A stretch of 64,000 bases of DNA from Aedes albopictus (GCF_035046485.1 NC_085136.1:293485080-293549079), one strand, 5' to 3'. Numbered from the stretch's first letter, positions 1-11,639 are shown. Program-made: numbers and translations. Notes: generated by a model not told the origin, from the letters alone.

Positions 1-1210
1 TAGATTTGAAACTTAACATTACTTCTTCTAGGAATTCGTTAAGAAAATCTTTGATTATTTTATCAGCGAGTTATTGGGAGTTTTCCACATAAGTAATCAA
101 TTTTTTTTTCAAAGATTATTTTGTAAATTCTTCCAATGGTTTCTTCAAAAAGAATTCCAGAGATTTTTTCACAAATTCATTCAGGTAGTTCATCAGGAGC
201 TCTGCCAGAAATGTTCTTAGGAGTCGCTCTACGCACGAATATGTACCTGAATTTCGTAAAGGATTTATCAAGAAAATTCTTATACGATATTTATTCAGAG
301 GTATTTCCCAAAATTTTCAACGGAAATTGCCTAAGAAACATCTTAAAAGCTTGTTTTAGGGATCATTACAGATGATTCGGAAGGCGCTTCTCCAAGTGTT
401 ACAACTTTTTCTCAGAAATTCATCCACAGATTATTCCAGTAACAGTTTTAGAAAACCCTCCAAGAATTTCATTAAAGGATTTCTATGGGAGATTAACTTA
501 AAATTCTTAAATAAACTTTTCTAGAAATTTCAGAAACGGTTTCTCGTAAAGCTTCTCCAGGTAAATTTCAAGCAAGTTCTTTAAAAATTTCTTCAGGAAT
601 TCTTCCAAATTTTTTTTTCTAGTTTTCTTCTGATTTTCCTACAGGGATTGGTTTAAAAGAAATACCTATATCCTCTGGTGATATCTTCAGAAATTCCAGT
701 AGGTATTCCATCACAAATTTATGCTAGGGTTTTGAAAATTTGAAACCTTTTGAAAATCCTTTACTGCTGAACTTGTTGAGAATTTCATCCAGATATTTTT
801 CAGAAATTTTTCCATAAATTGTATAAAAATTTCTGAAAAAAATCTCCACGTAATCCCTTAACCTTCCTTTTGCATCACATTGGCAGCAACTCGCTGACGT
901 AGTGTACAGTTTGGATCAAAAACGACCCTAATGCCACAGGAGGGTTAATTAGGATTTCCTAGAATTCCTGGACACAAATTCATGAAGAAATTTCTGAAAT
1001 TATCTCTGGAACGATTCCTGGTTGAATAGAGAAATACCTAGGAGAAACCCGTAGAAACTCTGAAAGATACCTCCAGAATTCTCAGGAAAAATCATGAGAG
1101 ATTTCTGGAAGAACTCTAAGAATAATTCAAAAATAAAGTGTTTGAAATTTTTCTGAAGAGATTCCTGGAGAAACGTGAAGGATTTTTTTTTATTTCTGCA
1201 AAAATCCCTG
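1..1210. repeat. Decayed short-period tandem repeat, imperfect palindromic units
   Basis: This stretch is built from loosely repeated blocks such as TTCCAGAAATT, GAAATTCTTC and AGGAATTC at irregular spacing of roughly 20-30 bp. No open frame has any recognisable protein similarity. The same sequence style recurs at 18.7, 36.5, 37.6, 39.6-40.5, 43.7-49.5 and 56.7-60.8 kb, so it is treated as one class of decayed tandem repeat. An exact unit cannot be defined by eye. Confidence 0.6.
862..944. mobile_element. Possible piggyBac-type MITE remnant between TTAA sites
   Basis: An 83-bp segment lies between TTAA at 858-861 and TTAA at 945-948. Its left end reads CCTTCCTTTTGCAT, and its right end read inverted is CCCTCCTGTGGCAT, giving imperfect terminal inverted repeats. 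TTAA duplication with CC-starting termini is the piggyBac signature. The match is imperfect and the element very short, so this may be a decayed or internally deleted copy. Confidence 0.35.
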
Positions 1211-2538
1211 CAGGCATTTTCATTGTTTTTTTTTTAATTTTATGGTATAATTTTGAAGGTTAAAGCAACATGGAGCAAGAATGTAAATAAAAATGTAAAT
1301 ATATGCTCATGCAAAGAAATCTGGATATATCCGTTTTTCAAAACCCTTCCAGATTTAAGTGTAATATCTTGGAAAATATGAAACGATTTAAAATATTTCT
1401 GGATTCAAGAAATTAAAGCTAAAATATCTCAAAAATAATAACCTTTAGAAAGATTTGTTATTGAAATTGAAATGTTTCACTCAATAAATTTACAATCTAG
1501 GCATACGTATTCCCTTTAAAAATTTCATCATAAAAACATAGAATTAAAAAAAACCCTAATTAATCCACCTAGCGGTGATGGTGCCTTTCTCGTGCTTTAA
1601 AATATCCTTTCAACAAAACTCGAGCGACATGTTGATGACATTGACATAAATACAAAATGAAAACTGCTTGCTAAATCTACTCAATATGGATACATTTTAT
1701 TTTAGCATAACATCCAATATTCAGAAAATATAAGACAACGTTCCAAAACTCAAACCAAACAAGTGTCATGAAGCCGCAAAATTTTGAAACGTCATTTTAG
1801 ATTTTCCGGTCATCATTTTATGACTCCGGATATCTACCCCAACTAAACTAACCGCCATCTTGAACATTGAGCATCATCTTGGATGTTCTGGTATTCATTT
1901 TTTAACTCTGCACCTAAAATTACATAAAATAGTCGCCGAATTGAATTTTGGCATGTCGTTTATGATTTTCTTATTACCAGTTTTGGACGAAGACCGGCAT
2001 TCTTCCCCATTCAAACTATAGTCATATTGCAGACCTTGTGAAACAGCGCACAGCTTGGGTTTTCTGATTACAAATTTTGAATTCTGGACATATTTTCATA
2101 CAAAATATGCCCATAATACAAGAATTAAATATCCTATAAAATAGGCACTAACTTGAATACTGGGCCATTATCTTGGACTTTGGACCGCTATTTTGGATAC
2201 TCTGGTGGAATTCAAACAAATTTCCCATACCACATACACTTATTTTACATAGTTTTAGAGCTCAAAATTCCTTAAAACAGCCATCATCTTCTGTTTACGC
2301 GATCAAATTCTTATTTTTCCATTCAACGTTGACCAATCCTGCTATAACTTTACACCTTAGGAATCTGAAATGGTACGATTTGATGAGATCGCTTTAGGTT
2401 TGTCTATATTTTGTTCTCATATATGAGAACTTAGACCTATTCGTCACTGTTGTTCATACCTAATGTTTATCAGGTCATTAAACAAAGCCACGATTTAATT
2501 TTTCACATGAACGTTGGTTCTGCTACACAACAGCTAGT

Positions 2539-4599
2539 ACTTACCGTACCTTACCGGTCAGGCTAAGGCCGGGGTGGCCTCTGCTGTACATAGTAGCCGC
2601 CTCCATTCCACTCGGTCCATGGCTGTTTGTCTCCAGTTCCGCACTCTGCGTAGGGTCCGCAGATCGTCCTCCACTTGGTCGACCCACCTAGCTCGCTGCG
2701 CTCCACGTCTTCTTGTACCGGTCGGATGACTCTCGAGAACCATTTTAGTCGGGTTGCTATCCGACATCCTGATGACGTGACCCGCCCAACGTAGCCTCCC
2801 AATTTTCGCGGTATGAACGATGGTTGGTTCTCCCAGCAGCTGATGCAGCTCGAGGTTCATTCGCCTTCTCCAAGTCCCGTCTTCCATCTGCACTCCGCCG
2901 TAAATGGTTCGTAACACCTTCCGTTCGAAAACTCCAAGGGCGCGTTGGTCCTCTTCACGTAGGGTCCATGTTTTGTGCCCGTAGAGGACGACCGGTCTAA
3001 TCAACGTTTTGTAGAAGGTTAACTTCGTGTATGGCGAACTTTATTCGATCGTAGAGTTCTGCGGAGTCTAAAGTAGGCACGATTTCCTGCCACAATACGC
3101 CTCCGAATTTCTCTGCTGGTGTCGTTGTCGTCGGTCACCAGTGAGCCCAAGTACACGAATTCTTCAACCGCCTCGATTTCATCACCGTCGATATAAATTC
3201 GGGATGGCGGGCGCGGTGATCCCTCCCTGGAGCCCTTTGCCATCATGTACTTTGTCTTCGACACATTAATGACTAATCCGATTCGCCTGGCTTCACTCTT
3301 TAGTCGGATGTACGTTTTCACCATCGTCTCAAATTTACGAGCAATAATATCAATATCATCGGCGAAACCAAGCAGCTGAACGGACTTCGTGAAAATCGTC
3401 CCACTCGTGTTTATCCCCGCTCTTCTTATTACACCCTCCAAAGAAATGTTGAACAGCAAGCACGAAAGACCATCACCTTGCCGTAACCCTCTGCGAGATT
3501 CGAAGGGACTCGAGAGTGTCCCTGATACTCGAACTACGCACATCACTCGATCCATCGTCGCCTTGATCAACCGTATCAGTTTATCCGGGAATCCGTATTC
3601 GTGCATAGCTGTTCTCGATCGATTGTATCATACGCCAATTTGAAATCGATGAACAAGTGATGTGTGGGCACGTTGTATTCGCGGCATTTCTGCAACACCT
3701 GGCGGATGGCGAACATCTGGTCCGTTGTAGCGCGTTCACCCATAAATCCAGCCTGATATTGCCCCACAAACTCTCTTGCAATCGGTGATAGACGGCGGCA
3801 TAAAATTTGAGAGAGTATCTTGTAGGCTGCGCTCAGTAGTGTGATCGCGCGGTAGTTCCCGCAATCCAACTTGTCGCCCTTTTTGTAGATGGGACACACG
3901 ATACCTTCCATCCATTCCTCCGGTAATACTTCCTCCTCCCAAATCTTGGTAATGACCCAGTGTAGTGCTCTCACCAGTGCTTCTCCACCGTATTTTAGAA
4001 GCTCACTTGGTAGTTGATCTGCTCCAGCGGCCTTGTTGTTTTTCAACCGGCCAACCTCCTCCTCAATCTCTTGAAGGTCAGGGGCCGGAAGTCTTTCGTC
4101 CTGTGCACATACTCCTAGATCTGTTACCACGCCACCTTCGGTACTTGCAACGTCGCCATTGAGGTGCTCATCGTAATGCTGCCGCCACCTCTCGACCACC
4201 TCACGCTCGCTCGTGAGAATATTCCCGCGATTATCTCGGCACATGTCGGCTTGTGGCACAAAGCCTCTGCGCGAGCGGTTCAGCTTCTCGTAGAACTTTC
4301 GTGTGTCCTAAGCGCTCCTACAGCTCTTCCATCGCTTCGCGATCTCGTTCTTCCTGCTGGCGCTTCTTCATCCGGAAGACTGAGTTCTGCCTGTTCCGCG
4401 CCTGTTTGTAACGTGCCTCATTCGCTCTCGTACGGTGTTGCTGCATTCTCGCCCATGCTGCATTCTTCTCGTTTTTCAACTGTTCACATTCGCCGTCGTA
4501 CCAGTCGTTTCTGTGATTCGGAGTCGCGAAGCCTAGCGCTGTAGCCGAGGTACTACCTATGGCGGATCGGATGTCCCTCCAGCCATCTTCAAGTGTAGC
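2539..4599 (-). mobile_element. 5'-truncated RTE-clade non-LTR retrotransposon with 14-bp target duplication
   Basis: The insertion is bounded by the direct repeat ACACAACAGCTAGT at 2525-2538 and 4600-4613, which fixes its limits exactly. It lies on the minus strand: the reverse-transcriptase segments run from about 4.26 kb down to 3.02 kb, followed by the arginine-rich C-terminal region typical of RTE elements. The 3' tail on the minus strand is GGTAAG/GGTACG-like rather than poly(A), which suits RTE. The endonuclease half is missing, a normal result of incomplete target-primed reverse transcription. The 152-bp array of E1 continues on both sides, so the insertion post-dates that array. JAM1 of Aedes is a known RTE; whether this copy belongs to it was not tested. 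Confidence 0.85.
2558..4599 (-). pseudogene. Frameshifted RTE reverse transcriptase polyprotein
   Basis: Four coding segments on the minus strand lie in successively different frames: 4599-4318 (linker upstream of RT, lysine/arginine-rich), 4259-3576, 3606-3019 and 3004-2558. The second holds the RT fingers and the first catalytic motif (FIDFKLAYDTIDR). The third carries GLRQGDGLS and the FADD catalytic motif at about 3355-3366. The last contains the RLRWAGHVIRM and RWVDQVEDD motifs typical of RTE C termini. At least three frame changes separate them, so no full-length RT can be made. The catalytic aspartates are still readable, suggesting decay after insertion rather than loss of constraint long before. 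Confidence 0.85.
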
Positions 4600-4613
4600 A
4601 CACAACAGCTAGT

Positions 4614-6470
4614 CTCTAATGTGATCCAAGGCTATTTTCTTGCTAACCGTTCATTAGATTATCAAAAAATCTGCGATTTGATGTGTCGTATGTATGGGTT
4701 TGGTTCATTTTTATACTTGGTAATTTCCGGTGGGATAGCCGGATCTGATTCCATGAGTCATGGACCATGACACTACCGGTTGTCCAAATTATGGTCTGAG
4801 AATATTTTATTGCTATTTATTCACCTTTACATAATCACCGCGATTAGATATATCGCAAGAATGGGTTTGCTTCACTTTTACTTCTAACCACTTTCGAAGC
4901 CACAGCTGAACCCGCAACACTACCGGGAATCTAATGTGGTCTGACCCTATTTTTCCATCAGGTTGTCGATAAGTCGTGATCAGTCTTCGTTCTACTGCTC
5001 GTGTTGTGTGTAGGTAAGAGGTAACGATAGCGCACGAATGTAACAAAGCTGACTGACACCCGACTGCGGCAACGAAATGAAGGTAGTAAAAAGTGTCGAA
5101 TGTTTACAAGACTGGTCGTGATTTGATGTACCGCATCCATAGGTTTGGTTAAATTTTACATTTTATTACCCGGATCTGATTCCGGGTAACTACCGACTGA
5201 ACCAAATATGGTCTAACATTATTGTCTTGTTAACTGCTCATCGGTTAACCAAAACCGCTGCAAATTGAAGGTGTCACATGCAGGGTTTGACAATTTCGAC
5301 GGGACTCTCTGAACCAATTCCGGACCACTACCACTACTGACGTAAGGCTATTTTCTAGCTAACTGTTCATCAGGTTATCGCAAAAGCCACGATTTGATGT
5401 GTCACATGCCTGGATTTGGTTCACTTTTACATTTGGCCTCTTCCGGCCACTCAAAACCGATTCCGAAACACTTTCTGGCTGTTCATTAGGTAATCTAAAA
5501 AAGCCGCTATTTGATGTGACGCATGTACGGGTTTGTTGCTCTTTCAGATTTAACCACTTCGGCGGGAACCCCGGAACGGGTTCCGGAACACTACTGGTTC
5601 AGATATGATCTGAGATGATTTTCCTGCTCATTATCCATCAGGTCATCGAAAATGCCGTGGTTTGATGTGCCGCATGCATGGGTTTGGTTCACTTGTATAT
5701 TTGGCCACTTGCAGCGGGACGACTAGAACCGGTTCCGGAACACTACCGGTTCAGATATGGTCTGAGATGATTTTCCTGCTCATTGTCCATCAGGTCATAT
5801 AAAATGCCGTGGTTTGATGTGTCGCTTACATAAGTTTGGTACAATTGTATATTTGGCCACTTACAGTGGGACGCCCAGAACCGGTTCGGGAACACTACCG
5901 GTTCAGATATGATCTGAGACTATTTTTCTGCTTACCGCTCACCAGGTTATCGAAAATGCCGTAGTTTGATGTGTCGCATGCATGGGTTTGGTTCACTTGT
6001 ATATTTGGCCACTTCCAGCGGGACGACTAGAACCGGTTCCGGAACACTACCGGTTCAGATATGGTCTGAGATGATTTTCCTGCTCATTGTCCATCAGGTC
6101 ATATAAAATGCCGTGGTTTGATGTGTCGCTTACATAAGTTTGGTACAATTGTATATTTGGCCACTTACAGCGGGACGCCCAGAACCGGTTCGGGAACACT
6201 ACCGGTTCAGATATGGTCTGAGACTATTTTCCTGCTTACCGCTCATCAGGTTATCGAAAATGCCGTGGTTTGATGTGTCTCATGCATGGGTGTGGTTGAC
6301 TTTGATATTTGCCACTTCCGGCGGGACACCCGGAACCGGTTCCGGAACACTACCGGTTCAGATATGGTCTTAGACTATTTTTCTGCTTACCGCTCATCAG
6401 GTTATCGAAAATGTCGTGGTTTGATGTGTCGCATGCATAGGTTTGATGCATTTTCATATCTGGTTCCTTC
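4614..6470. repeat. Central tandem array of E1, unit about 152 bp
   Basis: The marker TTGATGTG recurs at about 5511, 5662, 5813, 5966, 6118, 6269 and 6421, giving spacings of 151-153 bp. Each full unit contains GCATGCATGGGTTTGG, CCACTTCCGGCGGGAC, a palindromic CCGGAACCGGTTCCGG-type core, CGGTTCAGATATGGTCTGA and TTCATCAGGTTATCGAAAA. The leftmost units (2340-2520 and 4614-5400) are more diverged or partly deleted, for example a 117-bp spacing at 5394-5511. Homogeneity increases to the right, the usual pattern when the array edge escapes exchange. The same unit makes up E2 and E3. Confidence 0.9.
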
Positions 6471-6637
6471 CTGGGGTACCGTTCCGGAACACCTAAATGG
6501 CCATATCTCCGGAACGGCTGGACCGATCCGAACCATTTTCAATAGGAAACAATGGGACCAGATTCCGCGTCGAATGAACCGTCGGTCATTGAAATCGGAT
6601 GAGGTTTACTGCCAAAAAGTGATGTGAGTTTTTTTGT

Positions 6638-6688
6638 ACACACACATACACACACACACATACACACACACACACATACACACACACA
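6638..6688. repeat. CACACATA microsatellite within E1
   Basis: A run of CA dinucleotides broken by TA follows a T-run and precedes CAGACATCACC. The same microsatellite sits at the same place in E2 (about 34997-35053) and E3 (about 56126-56211), so it is a structural part of the element family rather than a chance simple repeat. Confidence 0.9.
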
Positions 6689-6818
6689 GACATCACCTCA
6701 ATTCGTCGAGCTGAGTCGATTGGTATATAAGACTTGACCCCTCCGGAGGCTCTATCAAATTTTCGTTTTTGGAGTGAACATATAGCCTTTCCAGTACACC
6801 TTTGTGTACGAGAAAGGC

Positions 6819-7310
6819 AAAACGGTTTTAAGAATTTTTAATGTAATTTTTCCATAAGCTATTTTTTCAATAAAGGCTATCACGATTCCTACTTATCCTT
6901 TATCTCTCTATAACGAATGGTTTCTGAATTTCATTGTTTCTCAGCAACATAGAAAAAAAAAAGTCATGGTATTATGACAAATTAGTCTTATAGAGGTTTT
7001 GAGAACCGCCATAAAACCCAATACCTTTTATTTTGGTTTTATTGTGGTTCTAAGACCCTCTCCCAGTCTGTTTGACTTAAAATGTTACTTTGGTTTTGTA
7101 CTGGACACGTTAGCAAAGTGTTATCCACATCGAAGCGACGCATGTCATATTCGGTAATAGCTCAGCTTTGCTTTCTAGCTATAGCGGTTAGTGTAACTTT
7201 TTGCAAAATGAATAAACGCCATTCAAGAAACAAAAAATAATTCCGGAAGTCCTTTCTGTGTAAATTGTTCTTTTGAGTTCATTGAAATTTCAATGTTTTT
7301 TTCTTAAATT
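6819..7310. other. Unassigned AT-rich spacer with a small inverted repeat
   Basis: No coding or element ends are recognised apart from an imperfect hairpin at 6993-7060, whose arms (GAGGTTTTGAGAACC and GGTTCTAAGACCCTC) match at most positions. It could be a tiny foldback element; nothing else can be supported. Confidence 0.35.
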
Positions 7311-9405
7311 ATTGAGAAATTCTCCCTCTCAGGATACAGGGAAAATACCTCCCAGGATTTTGGCAGAATCATTCCCTAGATTCTGAGTGACTCCCTTGCA
7401 GGTTTCTGCGAGACTACCTCGCAGGATGCTGAGAGAATCCCTCCCACGATTCTAAGAGAATACCTCCCAGGATTCTGGAAGCATCCCTCTTAGTATTCTG
7501 GAAGAATCTTTCCTATGATTATGGGAGGATCTTTTTCAGGATTATTAGAGAATCTCTCCCAGGGTTTTATGAATATCTCTTCAAGGATTTTGAGAGAATC
7601 TCTATCAAGATTTTGAGAGAATCTCTCCCACGATTCTAAGAGTGTCTCTCCCAGGATTATTGAAGAATGTATCCCAGGTTTCTGGGAGAATCCCTCTAAA
7701 GATTCTGCGAGAATGTCTCGCGGGTTTCTGGGAGAATCACTCCCAAGATTCTGGGAGAAGTTCTTCCAGGATTATTAGAGAATATCATCCAGGATTTTGA
7801 GGGAATCTCTCCCAGGATTCTAAGAGAATCTAGGGCAATCTCTCCCAGGAGTCTAGATGATTTTTTCCTAGGATTCTGGGAGAATCTCTCAAAGGCTTCA
7901 CGAAGAATTTTTCTAAGGATTCCAGGAGAATATCCGGCAGGATTCTGGAAAAATCCCTCTCAGGATTTTGAAAGAATCTCTCAAGATTTTGGGAGAATCC
8001 ATCTCAGAATTCTGGAAGACTTCCTCTCAGGATTCTGGAAGAATTTTTCTCGGGATTCTGGGAGAATCCTTATCAGGATTCTGGGAGAATCTCTTTAAGG
8101 GTTATGAGAGAATCCCATTCAGGATTCTAAAAAAATCCCTCTCAGGATTCTGGGAGAATCCCTCTCAGGATTTTGGGAAAATCCCTCTGAGGATTCAGGA
8201 AGAGTTCCTCTCAGGATTCTGGGAGGATCCCTCTCAGGATTCTGGGAGCATCCTTGTCAGGATTCTGGGATAATCCCATTAAGGATTATGGGAGAATCCC
8301 GTTAAGGATTATGCGAGAATCACTCTCAGAATTCTGGGAAAGTCCTTCTCAGGATTCTGGGAGAATCCCACTCATGATTCTCTGAGAATCCCTCTCAGGA
8401 TTCTGGGACAATTCCTTTCAGGATTCTGGGAGAATCCTCTCAGGATCCTGGAGGAATCCCTCCCAAGCAACACACATGTTATAATGAAGTAACGACAGCG
8501 CAAGTTTTGGTTGTGTAAAAGTTTATTTTACGTAATTCTGACATTGTGTTGAAATAACGTAAAATAAACTTCTATACAACCAAAACTTGCGCTGTCGCAA
8601 CTTTTACATAACATGTGTGTTGCTTGGGCTCTCATGATTCTGGGAGCATCCCTCTCAGGATTCTGGAAGAATTCCTCCCAGGATTCTGAAAGAATTCCTC
8701 CCAGGATTCTGATAGATTCTCTGTCAGGATTCTGGGAGAATTCCTCTAAGAATTCTGGAAAAATCTCTCTCAGGATTCTGGGATAATTCCTCTTAGGATT
8801 CTGGGAGAATCCCTCACAAGATTCTGGACGAATTCCTCTCAGGATTTTGAAATAATTCCCCTCAGAATTCTGGAAGAATTCCTCTCGGGATTCTGGGAGT
8901 ATCCCTCTCAGGACTCTGGGAGAATCCCTCTCAGAATTCTAGGAGAATCCCTCTCAGGATTCTGAGAGAGTTTCTCTCAGGATTCCGAGAGAATCCCTCT
9001 CAGGATTCTGAGAGAATCTCTCTCAGGATTCTGGGAAAATCCCTCTCAGGATTTTGGGAAGATCCCTCTCAGGATTCTGGGATAATCCCTCTCAGGATTC
9101 TGGGATATTCCCTCTCAGGATTCTGGGAGAACCCCTCTCAGAATTCTGGAGAAATCTCTCCCAGGATTGTGGAAGAATTCCTCTCTGGATTCTGGGAGAA
9201 TTCCTCTCAGGATTCTGGGAAAATCCCTCTCAGGATTCATGAAAAATTCTTCCCAGGATTCTGGAATATTCTTTCTTAGGATTCTGGGAGAATTCCTCTC
9301 AGGATTCCAGAAGAAGCTTTCTCAGGATTCTGGGGGAACTTCTCTCATGGTTCTGGAAGAACCCTACTCAGGATTCTACGAGAATTCCTCTCGGAGAAAT
9401 TAAGA
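7311..9405. repeat. Diverged 23-24-bp satellite (GGATTCT-GGG-AGAATCC type)
   Basis: About 2.1 kb of tandem units follow the pattern GGATTCTGGGAGAATCC plus CTCTCA. Individual units differ by substitutions and small indels. The core is an imperfect dyad (GGATTCT against AGAATCC around a GGG or GAG centre). It is clearly the same family as the homogeneous array at 10.6-16.1 kb, but much older or no longer homogenised. Apparent reading frames through it (for example 7968-8273 and 9054-9403) are repeat translations, not genes. Confidence 0.9.
8462..8628. mobile_element. 167-bp foldback MITE inside the diverged satellite
   Basis: The element reads CCCAAGCAACACACATGTTA inward from the left, and its right end is the inverse, TAACATGTGTGTTGCTTGGG. 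The arms of about 75 bp pair along most of their length, with a mismatched stretch near the outer third and a short loop around 8545. It interrupts the 23-bp repeat, which continues on both sides. No transposase is present. No target duplication can be told apart from the repetitive background, so the superfamily is not assigned. Confidence 0.85.
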
Positions 9406-10565
9406 CAAGACTTGAATGAAATTTCAAACTCGTCATCCTTCAAAACTAATGCATTCGATTTATTATGCAGCTTCAAAACCATTCGCATTATGTAGACGAC
9501 ATTTCCTTTCAATATGCATGCATGCATGTAGTTCTCGATCAGACCAGGAACAGCTCTTGGCCCATTTAGAACAGGTAGAAATCGCATAGATTTCCGTCAC
9601 TCAAATTCCCCACTCCTTTTAAACATCACACTTCACCATTTCACACGTCCAATCCCACCCGGCGCGCCATTTCCACTTGATTCAATTACACTCATTACGT
9701 TTGGACTTTCTGGCTTTCCAGCAGTTCATAGTTGCACCACAGTAACCACACCACGCTTGCGATGGATTATGTCCCCCCCCCCCAACACAACACTTGTTGG
9801 CCGCGAACGTTTGTCACTTCCGGCTATTTTCACTGTTAGTGGCGATGCTTCAATTTCGATTTAATGGTCATTAATGTTCGTATAAATTCCTGCTTTTTGA
9901 TAGTCATCATCATCGGCAGCAGCACCACCACCGTTTGGTGGAGCTCCGATGGATCGGGGGCTAATCCCACTCCCATGCACTGCAGCAACTTGAGGACCCA
10001 ACAATGGGACCGCACACCGGCGCAATTGATGAGGGTACCACCGAGTGGCCGTCATCGACAGGCAGACAAGCAGGCAGGCAGGCGTTGAAGCGATTTGTTG
10101 CACACAGGACTGGTGGTGGAGAACTTTTTGCTTAGCTCCCCTTTTTGCTGTTTGTGTTATCTTTTGTAGCCAGCGCGAGGTTGGGCTTGTTAGCGGCTAA
10201 CGACCACCACCGTCGCGTCGGTCGGTTGCCCGGTGAGCCTTTCTCTGGGAAACGGCGGGGCTTTGTGTCCGTTTTTCTCATGAGGCGTATTTGCTGTCCG
10301 GGAAACTTTTGCCACGCCGGTGGATTCTGTGAATGGGAACGGAGAGAATGGAGAAAACAAGGGTATTAGTATACGCAGAAAAAGTCTTGGTTAAATTTGA
10401 AGAGATTTAAGGCTTTCCGATGAAAGCATTATGTTTCAAGTTTGTTTTATTTGCTTTTCATTTGAAACTGAAGTTTAAAAGAAAGTTGGGCAGAGCATTG
10501 AGAAACGTTTAATTCGTAGTTAATATTCCGTTATTGAGGACAAGGGAAATCACAATCATCACATC
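9406..10565. other. Unassigned single-copy-looking spacer between two satellite blocks
   Basis: This 1.16-kb stretch separates the diverged and homogeneous 23-bp arrays. It holds a poly(C) run near 9775 and a comparatively GC-rich part (about 9890-10340) with CAG/CAC runs and CAGGCAGG repeats. Short frames exist on both strands, but none shows a recognisable domain. It could be host non-coding sequence. Confidence 0.4.
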
Positions 10566-10673
10566 TCAAATACCCTCTCAGGATTCATAAAAAAAATCAC
10601 TCGGAATTCTGGTAGACTCCATTCCTGGATCCTTGAAGACCCCCTCCCAGGAATCGGGGGAGAATCCCTTCCA
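10566..10673. repeat. Diverged left edge of the 23-bp satellite
   Basis: Several degenerate units (CTCTCAGGATTC, CACTCGGAATTCTGG, TTCCTGGATCC) lead into the regular array. Divergence at the edge with homogeneity inside is the expected result of unequal exchange. Confidence 0.8.
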
Positions 10674-11593
10674 GGATTCTGGGAGAATCTCTTCCAGGAT
10701 TCTGGGAGAATCCCTTCCAGGATTCTGGGAGAATCCCTTCCAGGATTCTGGGAGAATCCCTTCCAGGATTCTGGGAGAATCCCTTCCAGGATCCTGGGAG
10801 AATCCCTTCCAGGATTCTGGGAGAATCCCTTCCAGGATTCTGGGAGAATCCCTTCCAGGATTCTGGGAGAATCCCTTCCAGGATTCTGGGAGAATCCCTT
10901 CCAGGATTCTGGGAGAATCCCTTCCAGGATTCTGGGAGAATCCCTTCCAGGATTCTGGGAGAATCCCTTCCAGGATTCTGGGAGAATCCCTTCCAGGATT
11001 CTGGGAGAATCCCTTCCAGGATTCTGGGAGAATCCCTTCCAGGATTCTGGGAGAATCCCTTCCAGGATTCTGGGAGAATCCCTTCCAGGATTCTGGGAGA
11101 ATCCCTTCCAGGATTCTGGGAGAATCCCTTCCAGGATTCTGGGAGAATCCCTTCCAGGATTCTGGGAGAATCCCTTCCAGGATTCTGGGAGAATCCCTTC
11201 CAGGATTCTGGGAGAATCCCTTCCAGGATTCTGGGAGAATCCCTTCCAGGATTCTGGGAGAATCCCTTCCAGGATTCTGGGAGAATCCCTTCCAGGATTC
11301 TGGGAGAATCCCTTCCAGGATTCTGGGAGAATCCCTTCCAGGATTCTGGGAGAATCCCTTCCAGGATTCTGGGAGAATCCCTTCCAGGATTCTGGGAGAA
11401 TCCCTTCCAGGATTCTGGGAGAATCCCTTCCAGGATTCTGGGAGAATCCCTTCCAGGATTCTGGGAGAATCCCTTCCAGGATTCTGGGAGAATCCCTTCC
11501 AGGATTCTGGGAGAATCCCTTCCAGGATTCTGGGAGAATCCCTTCCAGGATTCTGGGAGAATCCCTTCCAGGATTCTGGGAGAATCCCTTCCA
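10674..11593. repeat. 23-bp satellite, block A (GGG centre, TTCCA spacer)
   Basis: Forty units occupy exactly 920 bp, with no length change. Each unit is GGATTCT-GGG-AGAATCC followed by CTTCCA, and one unit near 10789 has GGATCCT. The 7-bp arms are perfect inverse complements. Because 23 is not a multiple of 3 and the unit has no stop in any plus frame, the block reads through as a spurious 330-residue frame (10633-11625) with a 23-residue protein period. Confidence 0.97.
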
Positions 11594-11639
11594 GGATTCT
11601 GAGAGAATCCTTCTCAGGATTCTGAGAGAATCCTTCTCA
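11594..11639. repeat. Two block-C-type units at the A/B junction
   Basis: Two 23-bp units of the GAG-centre, TTCTCA-spacer type lie between block A and block B. Block B therefore sits inside C-type repeats, as expected if it arose by local amplification of a single mutated C unit. Confidence 0.9.

Larger units (their letters stand above)
1551..6818 (-). mobile_element. E1: Helentron-like non-autonomous element (HINE/DINE-1-like), interrupted by an RTE insertion
   Basis: The left end starts AAACCC near 1551, followed by a short stem-loop (CACC-tagc-GGTG) and GCCTTTCTCGT at 1583-1593. The right end carries a stem-loop GTACAC-cttt-GTGTAC at 6794-6809 overlapping the inverse motif ACGAGAAAGGC at 6808-6818, then AAAA. 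Inside are a unique-looking arm (about 1600-2340), a ~152-bp tandem array, a conserved block at about 6480-6635 and a CA-rich microsatellite at 6638-6688. Known HINE/DINE-1 elements combine subterminal inverted repeats, a stem-loop near one end, central tandem repeats, a microsatellite and insertion between T residues; all of these can be seen here. The minus orientation assumes the stem-loop-distal left end is the 3' end. No coding capacity belongs to the element itself. The RTE at 2539-4599 is a later insertion. Confidence 0.65.

Noticed and set aside
5399..6627. Small plus-strand frames across the E1 array
   Set aside because: Similar frames recur in E2 and E3 because they are the same tandem repeat; they have no domain and different lengths in each copy.
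7968..9403. Frames with SGFWENPSQDSG-like repeats
   Set aside because: They are translations of the diverged 23-bp satellite.
10633..11625. A 330-residue open frame with a 23-residue protein repeat
   Set aside because: It is the translation of a 23-bp satellite without stops in the plus frames. The period matches the DNA repeat exactly, and the frame ends as soon as the satellite variant acquires TGA.
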